A stretch of 64,000 nt of DNA from an uncultured SAR86 cluster bacterium. GTDB taxonomy: Bacteria > Pseudomonadota > Gammaproteobacteria > Magnimaribacterales > D2472. A model generated the notes under the pieces. The model searched no databases. It saw only the letters and a list, made by a program, of their open reading frames with translations, and was not told the origin of the DNA. The DNA lies in NCBI GenBank assembly GCA_902559885.1, contig CACEJU010000005.1:1-64000 (forward strand). The letters are read 5' to 3'. Shown here piece by piece: positions 11,916-21,527 of this stretch. Within the stretch, counting starts at the first letter, position 1; each line of letters starts with the position of its first letter. A program made the position numbers and the translations under genes.

Positions 11916-14079
11916 GTTTTATTTTGCTATTTTGATTGCTCTAGCATTATCAAATGCTGGATATTTAAGCGCAGAGAAAAATGATAAAACTAACATTGTT
12001 CAACCTGGAGCTCCTGGCAAACCTTCTACAATATTAAATCAGAAAGAAGCAACTAATATTGCAAATTCATCATATACAAAAGCAGATGTAAATTTTCTTC
12101 AAGGAATGATAGTTCATCATGACCAAGCTGTTCTTATGTCAAGATTAGCAGAAGATAGAACAAATAATAAAACTATCATTGATCTTGCTAAAAGAATTGA
12201 ATCTTCTCAGATTGATGAGATTAATTTTATGCAAAGTTGGTTAAAAGAAAGAAATGAAAATACTTCTCATAATGATCATCACATGCATATGAAAATGATG
12301 GGTATGGCATCTGAGAAGCAATTAAAGGACCTAGAAAACTCTAAAAGCACAAAGTTTGATAGATTATTTTTAAGCTTGATGATTGCACATCATGATGGCG
12401 CTCTTGAAATGGTTAAAGATTTAAAAAAATATCCTGGCTCAGCTTACGACCCTATCTTAAATGAATTCGTATCTGACTTGGTGAATGACCAAGGTGTAGA
12501 AATTGAAAGAATGAATATTATAGCTGTTGGCTTATCTGATGATCCAAGAGCTGGGTTGACTGGGGGGCTTTATATTGCTGATGAAGCAATATTAAATCTT
12601 GAGTTAGTGGCTTCACTTAAAAAGCCTGTAGGGTTTTTTGATCCTGATAATCCAGAAGAAAAAGGCTCAGAGGATCTTTCAGAAGATAATGAAAATAAAA
12701 CTACTGAACAAATTTCAAGATCACTGAGATCTCCCATGCTAAGCTTTTCCAACACAGATATGGCATTTAAAGATGACCTATTAGTTGCTGGAAGTTATCA
12801 CGGTTTCAATATGTATCAAATTGATTCTAACGGGGTACCTAATCTTATAACTTCTGTGGTTTGTCCAGGTGGGCAAGGAGACGTTTCTATTGTCGAACAC
12901 CTGCTCATTATGTCAGTTGAAGAAATTAGAAGTCGGATTGATTGTGGTCGTGAGGGTGTTGGAAGAGATGCTAGTCCTGAAAGATTTAGAGGTATAAGAA
13001 TTTTTGATATATCAGATGTTAAAAATCCGGTTCAAGTAGGTATTGTACAAACTTGCAGAGGTTCTCATACTCACTCCGTTGTATCTGGTCCTGATGAAAA
13101 TGGAAAAATAATTGTTTATAACTCTGGAACAGGAAGCGTCAGAGATGAAGAAGAGCTAGAGACTTGTATTGGTAATATTCCAGGTGATAATAGAACAGCT
13201 CTTTTTAGGATAGATGTAATCGAAATCCCAATTGATGATCCTTCTCAAGCTAAAATAGTATCAAGCCCTACAGTTTTTGCAGATCCAGAAACAGGCTCTT
13301 TAGCTGGTTTATGGCGTGGAGGCGATCATGGAGATGATACTCAAGACACAAATAGAACCGATCAATGCCATGATATAACTGTATTCCCATCCTTAAATAT
13401 TGCAGCTGGAGCATGTTCGGGTAATGGAATTCTCTTTGATATTACTGATCCTTATAATCCAAAAAGGCTTGATGTTGTTACAGACGTTGGGTTTGCTTAC
13501 TGGCATTCTGCAACTTTTAATAATGATGGTACTAAAGTTATTTTTACTGATGAATGGGGCGGTGGCGGTCGTGCTAGGTGTAGAGCTTGGGACCCTCTAG
13601 ATTGGGGTGCAGATGCCATATATGACATAGTAGATAATAAACTTGTTTTTAAAAGTCATTACAAAATGCCTGCTCCACAATTAGAAACTGAGAATTGTGT
13701 CGCGCATAATGGTTCAATTATCCCAATTCCAAATAGAGATATCTTTGTGCAAGCTTGGTATCAGGGCGGTATTTCAGTCGTTGATTTTACTGACTCCAAT
13801 AATCCACAAGAGATAGCTTATTTTGATAGAGGTCCTATATTAGAGGATATATTAATAACTGGGGGTTATTGGTCATCATACTACTATGATGGATATATTT
13901 ATGGAACAGAGATTACTAGAGGGTTAGATGTTTTTAAATTAGTTCCTAGTGAGTATTTAAATAAAGAAGAAATAGAATTAGCCTCTAAAGCTATTCCAAT
14001 TATTGGCCCTAATGTATTTAACCCTCAGCAGCAAATACCTTTAACCTGGCCAAATAAAAAAGGCTCAACATCTCCATAG
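11902..14079 (+). CDS. Secreted DUF305 + LVIVD-repeat protein
   Basis: Track start is 11866, but the signal-peptide-like start MIKNRFYFAILIALALSNAGYLSAEK is at 11902. DUF305-like FLQGMIVHHDQAVLMSRLA and MIAHHDGALEMV; LVIVD-like GIRIFDISDVKNPVQVG and ISVVDFTDSNNPQEIAYF. Confidence 0.8.
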   Translation: MIKNRFYFAILIALALSNAGYLSAEKNDKTNIVQPGAPGKPSTILNQKEATNIANSSYTKADVNFLQGMIVHHDQAVLMSRLAEDRTNNKTIIDLAKRIESSQIDEINFMQSWLKERNENTSHNDHHMHMKMMGMASEKQLKDLENSKSTKFDRLFLSLMIAHHDGALEMVKDLKKYPGSAYDPILNEFVSDLVNDQGVEIERMNIIAVGLSDDPRAGLTGGLYIADEAILNLELVASLKKPVGFFDPDNPEEKGSEDLSEDNENKTTEQISRSLRSPMLSFSNTDMAFKDDLLVAGSYHGFNMYQIDSNGVPNLITSVVCPGGQGDVSIVEHLLIMSVEEIRSRIDCGREGVGRDASPERFRGIRIFDISDVKNPVQVGIVQTCRGSHTHSVVSGPDENGKIIVYNSGTGSVRDEEELETCIGNIPGDNRTALFRIDVIEIPIDDPSQAKIVSSPTVFADPETGSLAGLWRGGDHGDDTQDTNRTDQCHDITVFPSLNIAAGACSGNGILFDITDPYNPKRLDVVTDVGFAYWHSATFNNDGTKVIFTDEWGGGGRARCRAWDPLDWGADAIYDIVDNKLVFKSHYKMPAPQLETENCVAHNGSIIPIPNRDIFVQAWYQGGISVVDFTDSNNPQEIAYFDRGPILEDILITGGYWSSYYYDGYIYGTEITRGLDVFKLVPSEYLNKEEIELASKAIPIIGPNVFNPQQQIPLTWPNKKGSTSP

Positions 14080-14088
14080 GCATTTTAA

Positions 14089-14904
14089 ATGTATCTTGCA
14101 ATTGATTTTGGAATTACAAATACAGATATCGTCGTATCTTCAGATGGTAAAAATAAAGAATTTTTTTCATTGGAATCTGAAAATATCACAGATAGTTTTT
14201 TTTATAAAATCTTTAATCATTGTGGTATTCAGGTTGATGAAATAAATGAAATTGCAATAACTGGTGGAAAATCAAGCAGTTTCAAGAATACATTAGATAA
14301 TATTCCGATATTTAAAGTAAATGAAATTAATGCAATAGGCTTTGGGGCTAAAGATTTATATGATATTAAAGAAAAAGCATTTGTTGTAATAAGTGCAGGT
14401 ACTGGAACAGCATGCGTATATGGCAATAACAATGAATTCAATCATTTGGGAGGAATTTCAGTTGGCGGAGGGACATTGCAAGGGCTATCAAATCTTTTAA
14501 TACATACTTCCAATCCTGATAAAGTTAATAAATTATCCATAGAAGGAAATAAAAATAATATTGATCTTTTGATAGGAGATGTTGTGAATGAGATCGGGTC
14601 TCTTTATCCAGAAATAACTGCATCAAATTTTGCCCAAACAAGGTTAAGAGATGATTTTTCTAAATCTGATATAGCCTCATCTTTATCAAACATGGTTGGA
14701 GAGGTAATTGGTACAGTTTCATATCTAAATGCCCTTCTTTGTCGCGTGCAAGCAGTATATTTTATTGGTAGAACCTCTTTGAATGAAACTGTAAAAAAAG
14801 GAATCGAAGAAAGGTTGAAATTGGCCAACATTAAGGGCTATTTTGCTAAAGATAGACAACATGGAAATGTAAGAGGTGCTCTTAGAGCATTAATTGAAAA
14901 ATAG
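14089..14904 (+). CDS. Type II pantothenate kinase-like protein
   Basis: MYLAIDFGITNTDIVV phosphate-1 motif, ITGGKSS, SAGTGTACVY, HLGGISVGGGTLQGLSNLL. Confidence 0.75.
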   Translation: MYLAIDFGITNTDIVVSSDGKNKEFFSLESENITDSFFYKIFNHCGIQVDEINEIAITGGKSSSFKNTLDNIPIFKVNEINAIGFGAKDLYDIKEKAFVVISAGTGTACVYGNNNEFNHLGGISVGGGTLQGLSNLLIHTSNPDKVNKLSIEGNKNNIDLLIGDVVNEIGSLYPEITASNFAQTRLRDDFSKSDIASSLSNMVGEVIGTVSYLNALLCRVQAVYFIGRTSLNETVKKGIEERLKLANIKGYFAKDRQHGNVRGALRALIEK

Positions 14905-14957
14905 TATTAATTTTCATATCTTATATAATGTAAATAATATACATTAAAAACAATCTA

Positions 14958-16217
14958 ATGATAGTTACTGACAAATCATCAATAATAACTTTTGCTGTTC
15001 CAGTATTTTTTGTATTAATAATTATTGAATATCTGTACGGAAGAGCAAAAGGTAAAAATACTTACCGACTAAATGATACTTTTACCAGTATTGTTATTGG
15101 AATGATTTCAAGATATCCAACAATGCTTAATCTGGGCTTTCAAAGTGCTGTTTTTATATATATAAGTACTAGCCTTAATATGAAGTTGATGCCTACAAAT
15201 AGTGTATTAACATGGGTTATAGCCTTCTTGTTATATGATTTGTCTTACTATTGGATGCATAGAATGCATCATGAAATTAAGATTTTATGGGCTACGCATA
15301 GCGTCCATCATCATGGGGAAGATTTTAATTTAGCTACAGCGTTAAGACAAACAAGCACTGGCTGGCTTTGGAAGTGGGTTTTTTATTTACCAATGATCTT
15401 GATTGGTGTACCAGCAGAAGTATTTATTAGTGTTGCGGGAGTAAATCTCGTTTATCAATTTTGGGTTCATACCAAGCATATTGGTCATTTAGGTATACTA
15501 GAAAAAATATTTATAACGCCAATGAACCACTCTGTTCATCATGCAAAAAATAAAGAATATATTGATGCAAATTACGGAGGTGTATTTATTATTTGGGATA
15601 GAATGTTTGGTACTTATATCGCTGAACTTCCAGATGTGAAGCCGGTTTATGGAACGGTAACGCCTTTGAATAGTTTCAATCCTATTTGGGCAAATTTCCA
15701 AATTTTTTCAAATATGTTTAAGGACTCTCTTAAAACAAAAAAATTCGGAGATAAGCTTAAAGTATGGGTTGCACCAACATATTGGAAACCAGAAGATTTA
15801 AGAGAAGAAAAACCACAACACTATGACAAAAATAATATTCAAGAAAAATTTAATCCTGTGATTACTACCGATATGAAAATATTCAGTTTTGTTCAAATGT
15901 TATCAATTATATTTGTCTCTGGAAGTGTTCTGCTCTTTTCTCAAAGCCTGGCATATGTTGATATTGCTATATTTGGAGTTTTAATGGTTTTATTTAGTAC
16001 TTTGAACTCACGTTTACTTGAAAACAAAAACTATTCTTATGCACTATTACTATTTTTTAGCATTATGATATTGATTGGAGTGAACTTATTTAATTTAATG
16101 GACATAAGCCTAATGCCTGTTCAGATACTTATGTTGCATATGATTGCTAATATAGGAATTATTTTGATAATTCAGTTGGCTGGACTAGTTAAACTAGACC
16201 CAGTCAGGGCAAGGTAA
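14958..16217 (+). CDS. Sterol desaturase / fatty acid hydroxylase superfamily protein
   Basis: His clusters HRMHH, HSVHHH, HVHTKH-like region WVHTKH and HSVHHAKN in a multi-TM protein. Confidence 0.88.
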   Translation: MIVTDKSSIITFAVPVFFVLIIIEYLYGRAKGKNTYRLNDTFTSIVIGMISRYPTMLNLGFQSAVFIYISTSLNMKLMPTNSVLTWVIAFLLYDLSYYWMHRMHHEIKILWATHSVHHHGEDFNLATALRQTSTGWLWKWVFYLPMILIGVPAEVFISVAGVNLVYQFWVHTKHIGHLGILEKIFITPMNHSVHHAKNKEYIDANYGGVFIIWDRMFGTYIAELPDVKPVYGTVTPLNSFNPIWANFQIFSNMFKDSLKTKKFGDKLKVWVAPTYWKPEDLREEKPQHYDKNNIQEKFNPVITTDMKIFSFVQMLSIIFVSGSVLLFSQSLAYVDIAIFGVLMVLFSTLNSRLLENKNYSYALLLFFSIMILIGVNLFNLMDISLMPVQILMLHMIANIGIILIIQLAGLVKLDPVRAR

Positions 16218-17168
16218 ATCATTATTTACCAAGAAATTTCTGTTATAAAGTTTACTTAAGTATCTAGATCCTGAATCACAAAGAATAGTAACTATGGTAT
16301 GTCCTGGTCCAAGTACTTTTGCTAACTCAACCGCCCCCGCAACATTAATACCAGCGCTTCCACCCAAATATAAACCTTCTGTTTCAACCATCTTAAACAT
16401 TGCTTCTAATGCATCTGCGTCTGGTACTCTAAATGGAAAATCAACTTCGAGACCTTCAAGATTTTTTGTAATTCTGCCTTGGCCAATACCCTCAGTTACA
16501 GATGACCCTTCTGACTCAAGTTTACCCTCTGTAAAAAAAGAATATAGTGCAGCACCATATGGATCAACTAAACCAATTTTAATATTATTATTTTGTTCTT
16601 TTAGATATTGAGCAACACCTGTCAAAGTCCCGCCTGTCCCACAAGAGCATATGAAACCATCTATTTTTCCATCTAACTGGTTAAATATTTCAGGACCTGT
16701 ATCTTTGTAATGACCTATCTTATTCGCTTCATTATCAAATTGATTGGCCCAAAGCACACCGTTAGCATTTTCATAATCCTCAGCAACTCTTTTTGAATAC
16801 TTAACATAATTATTTGGATCTTTATAAGGCACAGCTGGTACTTCTATGAGCTCAGCTCCACATGCCCTAATTGTTGCTTTTTTTTCCTCAGTTTGGGTTT
16901 CAGGAATTACAATAACTGTTTTCATTCCAAAAGAATTACCTACTAGTGCTAGGCCGATTCCAGTATTGCCAGCTGTTCCCTCAACAATTGTGCCTCCAGG
17001 TTTTATTAAACCTTTCTCAAGAGCATCTTCAATAATATATTTTGCTGCTCTGTCTTTGACACTGCCACCAGGATTCATAAATTCAGCTTTTCCAAGGATC
17101 TTACATCCAGTTAACTCTGAAAAATGTTTTAACTCTATTAAGGGTGTATTACCTATATACTCAATCAT
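16194..17168 (-). CDS. cysK: Cysteine synthase (PLP-dependent)
   Basis: IGNTPLIELK, AEFMNPGGSVKDRAA (PLP lysine), EGTAGNTGIGLA, CGTGGTLTG. Confidence 0.9.
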   Translation of the reverse strand: MIEYIGNTPLIELKHFSELTGCKILGKAEFMNPGGSVKDRAAKYIIEDALEKGLIKPGGTIVEGTAGNTGIGLALVGNSFGMKTVIVIPETQTEEKKATIRACGAELIEVPAVPYKDPNNYVKYSKRVAEDYENANGVLWANQFDNEANKIGHYKDTGPEIFNQLDGKIDGFICSCGTGGTLTGVAQYLKEQNNNIKIGLVDPYGAALYSFFTEGKLESEGSSVTEGIGQGRITKNLEGLEVDFPFRVPDADALEAMFKMVETEGLYLGGSAGINVAGAVELAKVLGPGHTIVTILCDSGSRYLSKLYNRNFLVNNDLPCPDWV

Positions 17169-17170
17169 GA

Positions 17171-17947
17171 TTACAAACCTGAATCTCCTGGATCCCAGCT
17201 TTTATGAGAGATATTTAATTTATTTACCTCTTTTGCTGGAATGCCTGCAACTGTAGTTTCTTTTTTAACATCTTTTAAAACAAGACTTCCTGCTGCAACT
17301 ATTGCCTTCTCACCTATTGTGATATCGCCAAGGATTGTGCTTGATGCAAATATAGTGGCGCCTTTTTTAATATTTGGATGTCTCTTTCCGGTTTCATAGC
17401 CTCTTCCACCAAGAGTAACACCTTGAAAAATAGATACTTTAGATTCTATAACTGAAGTTTCACCAATAACCACACCAGTACCATGATCAATCATAACTCC
17501 TCCAGCAATCTTTGCAGCTGGATGAATATCTATACCAAAAACTTCAGACGCCCTATTCTGGAAAAATAGTGCCATGGTATGCCTATCATTCTTCCAAAGA
17601 CAATTTGCAGCTCTATAGGTTGCAAGACCCAAGTATCCCTTATAAAAAAGTAAAGGTGTTGAAAAATATTTACATGCTGGGTCATTATCTTTAAAAAAGA
17701 TTAAATCATTTTCGAGCTCTTGTTTGATATTCTCACATTCATCAAAAACATCATTAATGAAATGTTTGATATCAAGAGCTGATAATGCATCGCTATGAAG
17801 CTTAGAAGCAATAATGGCAGCTAATGATGATGTAATTGATTCTTGGTTTAAAACAAGATTTGTTAGAAAAGAATTCAGGCTTGGCTCTGCCTCAATACGC
17901 AATTGCACTTCATTCTGTACCTCTATCCAAAGATTACCTTTCATCAC
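17171..17947 (-). CDS. cysE: Serine acetyltransferase
   Basis: GIDIHPAAKIAGGVMIDHGTGVVIGETSVI and hexapeptide repeats; next to cysK. Confidence 0.93.
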   Translation of the reverse strand: MMKGNLWIEVQNEVQLRIEAEPSLNSFLTNLVLNQESITSSLAAIIASKLHSDALSALDIKHFINDVFDECENIKQELENDLIFFKDNDPACKYFSTPLLFYKGYLGLATYRAANCLWKNDRHTMALFFQNRASEVFGIDIHPAAKIAGGVMIDHGTGVVIGETSVIESKVSIFQGVTLGGRGYETGKRHPNIKKGATIFASSTILGDITIGEKAIVAAGSLVLKDVKKETTVAGIPAKEVNKLNISHKSWDPGDSGL

Positions 17948-18037
17948 AAAGAATTATAATGTCTATAAAAAAAAGTAGATACATTATGCTTAAATAAAAA
18001 ATTGTTTTAAAATCATTAAAAATTACCTACTAAACTT

Positions 18038-18889
18038 ATGAAAAAAGAATATGTATTAACTTTTTCCTGCCCTGATCAGAAAGGCATTCAAGCTAAAACT
18101 TCGAGTTTTCTATTCTCAAATAATGCTTTTTTAACTGATGTTCAGTCATATTCTGATAAAAAAACTCAAAGTTTTTTTTCGAGGATTGTATTTTCTTTTG
18201 ATGACTTAGATGGCATTGCTTCTAGCTTTATGAATGAGTTTGATGAGCTAGCAAAAGGATTATCTATGAATTGGAATATAGATGATCTAAATAAAAAGAT
18301 GAAAACATTAATTGCTGTTTCAAAAGAAGGTCATTGTCTCAATGATTTATTGTATAGAACAAAATATAAAGATATGCCAATAGATATAGTTGGAGTTGTA
18401 TCTAATCATGAAACTTTTAGAGAGATAGTTGAATTTAATGGTTATAAATTTCACTATCTTCCAATAAAAGACAATAAACAAAAACAAGAAGAAGAATTCC
18501 ACGAGATTGCTATTCAATCTGATACAGAATTAATTGTTCTTGCAAGATATATGCAGATTTTATCTCAAAATTTTGTATCAAAATGGTCTAATAATTGTAT
18601 TAATATACACCATAGTTTTTTACCAAGCTTTAAAGGTTCAAGACCTTATCATCAAGCATATGATAAAGGTGTAAAAATAATAGGTGCTACAGCACATTAT
18701 GTAACTGAAGACTTGGATGAAGGTCCAATAATTGAGCAAGATGTTGAAAGGGTTAATCATAGAGATACAACTGCTGATATGACTAGAAAGGGTAATACTA
18801 TTGAGTCAAATGTGCTTGCAAAAGCAGTAAGATGGCATGCAGAAAAAAAGATACTTCTTAACGGGCCTAAGACAATAGTTTTCTCATAA
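18038..18889 (+). CDS. purU: Formyltetrahydrofolate deformylase
   Basis: N-terminal ACT-like region; VLARYMQILS, INIHHSFLPSFKGSRPYHQAYDKGVKIIGATAHYVTEDLDEGPIIEQDV. Confidence 0.93.
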   Translation: MKKEYVLTFSCPDQKGIQAKTSSFLFSNNAFLTDVQSYSDKKTQSFFSRIVFSFDDLDGIASSFMNEFDELAKGLSMNWNIDDLNKKMKTLIAVSKEGHCLNDLLYRTKYKDMPIDIVGVVSNHETFREIVEFNGYKFHYLPIKDNKQKQEEEFHEIAIQSDTELIVLARYMQILSQNFVSKWSNNCINIHHSFLPSFKGSRPYHQAYDKGVKIIGATAHYVTEDLDEGPIIEQDVERVNHRDTTADMTRKGNTIESNVLAKAVRWHAEKKILLNGPKTIVFS

Positions 18890-18924
18890 TTTTATTAATT
18901 TCTTCTAAAAAGTTAAAATCAAGC

Positions 18925-19422
18925 ATGGATTTTAAAAAATACATGGTTGCTATTTTGATATTAACCTTTTCAGCAAATATCTTTTCTATTGAGAAAGAAT
19001 GCAAGGCGAAAAAAATTCAATTAATGAAACCGCTTTTTCCATCGGTAAATGTAAGTGGCTATACAATAATAGAGTTTGATGTAGATCAAAATGGAAAAAT
19101 TCAAAAACCCCGATCTATTGAGTCAAAGTGTTTATTACAAAAAAGAGGTTCAGATGACAAAGAATTCAAAAATTGTGGGGTTTTTATATATGAATCTATT
19201 GCTGCTTCAAGATATATAAAATATACCCAGCCAACCAATTCAAAAGGATCGACCTGCTCACTAAAAAATGAAACTCATAAATATACATTTATAAATAGAA
19301 GATCTGACGATTTGAAATATTTCAAAGAAATATCAAGCAAAATTAACTCTGATTTTAAGAATATGGAAATGACTACGCCGACTCCACTAAAAAATCCTGG
19401 AGATCTTAAAAGGCAAAAATAA
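18925..19422 (+). CDS. Secreted TonB C-terminal-domain-like protein
   Basis: Signal peptide-like N-terminus; PLFPSVNVSGYTIIEFDVDQNGKIQKPRSIES resembles TonB_C; lacks an obvious TM anchor plus proline-rich region. Confidence 0.55.
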   Translation: MDFKKYMVAILILTFSANIFSIEKECKAKKIQLMKPLFPSVNVSGYTIIEFDVDQNGKIQKPRSIESKCLLQKRGSDDKEFKNCGVFIYESIAASRYIKYTQPTNSKGSTCSLKNETHKYTFINRRSDDLKYFKEISSKINSDFKNMEMTTPTPLKNPGDLKRQK

Positions 19423-19427
19423 GTTTT

Positions 19428-20744
19428 TTAATAAAGTGTTTGAATTTTTTTCCAATCCCCAAATATTGCGATAGTTCTTCCTTCGTCTTGAATATTGAGA
19501 AACATATTTTTTCCATCAGGTGAAAAGCATACTCCAGCAATTTCAGATGAGGAATCTTCAACCTGACCAATAACATAGATACTGCCTTGATTATTTATGC
19601 CTAGTAGTTTGCATCCTTTACTGCCATTATCCTCACATATAATAAGATCACCCCATGGTGCAATTACTATATTGTCTCCACCCCAATATTCATCTTTATT
19701 CTTAGATTCATAAAAAAGCTCAAGTATTCCAGGTTGCTCAACTTCTTTGGTTGTGCCTTCATATTTGCTTGGATAATACCTAAATATCTGCCCATGCTCC
19801 TTATAACCACCGTCCTTACAAGTAAAAAATACCGATTTTTTATCAGTGATTATTCCTTCACTTCCATTAAAAGGGGAAGCGCCTTGTATAGAACCTTGAT
19901 ATTTAGTAGTAGTTTTTTTTGCATGAAAATCCTCTATATCAACCCATTCAACTTCATACCTTGAACCTGTTTTTATATTATTTTTAGGGTTTCTTGGATC
20001 AATTTGAGATTTAATTTTAAGAGCTTGAAGCCTGCCTGGTTTGGCTAAATCTTTTGGATCACTCGGTAAAAATCTATAAAAAAGTCCAGAAGAATCATCT
20101 TCAGTTTGATATACGATTCCAGTTGGTTCATAAATTGAAACAGCTTCTCTATTAAATCTACCCATATAATCAAGTCTTCTTACAGAATTAGGTCTCTTGT
20201 TTGCATAAACTTCAAATGCATAACCATGATCATCCATTCTGGTTTCCTCACAAGAAATCCATGAGCCCCAGCTAGTTCTACCTCCAGCACAATTATTAAT
20301 TGTGCCAGCAAGACTTCTATAATGATCAATTCGTTTTAATGATTTTGGATCTAAAACAAGATTTGTGGTCCCTCCTGTATATGGAACACCTGCAAAATTT
20401 GTATCATATGATATAGATTTTGGTAAATTACTGTCATAGGAACTTGGGAGTCTTCTGCTACCAATTTCATGATTTTTTATTAAAGTTATGGTCCCATCAT
20501 TATTTTGGAAACATGCCATGCCGTCTGGTCTAGGTGGTGTATGTAATCCATCTGACATCATCTCTCCATTTCTTGCAACTATTTTATACTCTAAAAAATC
20601 AGGTAAATTAAATAACTTATCCGGATCTTTTTTGAGGCTGCTGAATGATTTATGCTTTTCTGCTGCTTTTAAAGGTATTAATGATAGCGCCATTAAAGCA
20701 ATGCCAGTTTTTGAAGAATTCTTTATAAAATTTCGTCTATTCAT
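19428..20744 (-). CDS. PhoX-like (DUF839) phosphatase family protein
   Basis: NRRNFIKNSSKTGIALMALSLIPL (possible twin-arginine signal), PDGMACFQNNDGTITLIKNHE, NNCAGGRTSWGSWISCEE, WGDLIICEDNG. Confidence 0.8.
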   Translation of the reverse strand: MNRRNFIKNSSKTGIALMALSLIPLKAAEKHKSFSSLKKDPDKLFNLPDFLEYKIVARNGEMMSDGLHTPPRPDGMACFQNNDGTITLIKNHEIGSRRLPSSYDSNLPKSISYDTNFAGVPYTGGTTNLVLDPKSLKRIDHYRSLAGTINNCAGGRTSWGSWISCEETRMDDHGYAFEVYANKRPNSVRRLDYMGRFNREAVSIYEPTGIVYQTEDDSSGLFYRFLPSDPKDLAKPGRLQALKIKSQIDPRNPKNNIKTGSRYEVEWVDIEDFHAKKTTTKYQGSIQGASPFNGSEGIITDKKSVFFTCKDGGYKEHGQIFRYYPSKYEGTTKEVEQPGILELFYESKNKDEYWGGDNIVIAPWGDLIICEDNGSKGCKLLGINNQGSIYVIGQVEDSSSEIAGVCFSPDGKNMFLNIQDEGRTIAIFGDWKKIQTLY

Positions 20745-20773
20745 GTTTTTAAAATTTAGTTAACTAGTAGATA

Positions 20774-21523
20774 CTAATGTTGAAAATTTGTAATTGTTTC
20801 GTATGCAATTTTTTGAATAAAAATTCTATCTTGATCTGAAACTTTTCCAAAATAATTATAATCAATTCCAACCGGCGAGTCATCATATAAGACTCCGTAA
20901 ACGATACAAGCTGCAAGATAAGTCCCAAGCAAGCTAGGATGAGTCCCGTCAAGATTATGAAGTTGAATGTTTGGATTTTCTTTATATGCATTCTCAAAAC
21001 CAATGCCTACAGGAATTACTTTTACATTGTTCTCTTTACCTGCATTAATATACATACTACTTATCTTGTTAATCATGTTAGCCTCATACCTTTTATCGGG
21101 TGCTACATAAGCATGAGTCATATATAAAGCTAATTTTGTTCCATATTCTTTAGCGATTTCATTCACTTCTTTAACTGTATTCTTAAATATAACTCTTGAG
21201 TTTTTTGATAATGGCTCTGCACTTCCTCCCTGCAGAATTAATAAATCAAAAGATTCATTTACACCTATATTTTTTGATTCTAGAAGATATTTAAAATTAT
21301 GATGCCAGGACCTTGCTCCGCCTATTGTCGATGATTTGTATATAAATTTTTCTTCATAAGATGGGAATCTTTCGATTGCCATTCTTTTAACATGATTGTG
21401 AAGACTATCGTTATAATAAAGATAACTATTACCGACAAATAAAATATTCTTATTAGATAAATTAGTATCATTATTAGCAGCTAAACCAAATGAAATAAAA
21501 AAAATGAAAAAATACTTTTTCAT
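20774..21523 (-). CDS. Secreted SGNH-hydrolase-like protein
   Basis: Signal peptide; ILFVGNSYLYYN (GNS block) and DGTHPSLLGTYLAACIVYGVL (terminal His block). Confidence 0.6.
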   Translation of the reverse strand: MKKYFFIFFISFGLAANNDTNLSNKNILFVGNSYLYYNDSLHNHVKRMAIERFPSYEEKFIYKSSTIGGARSWHHNFKYLLESKNIGVNESFDLLILQGGSAEPLSKNSRVIFKNTVKEVNEIAKEYGTKLALYMTHAYVAPDKRYEANMINKISSMYINAGKENNVKVIPVGIGFENAYKENPNIQLHNLDGTHPSLLGTYLAACIVYGVLYDDSPVGIDYNYFGKVSDQDRIFIQKIAYETITNFQH

Positions 21524-21527
21524 TTTC

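Noticed and set aside
16294-17256. Plus-strand ORFs 16294-16611 and 16846-17256 (up to 136 aa)
   Set aside because: Antisense to cysK/cysE; long only because of codon bias in the conserved gene.
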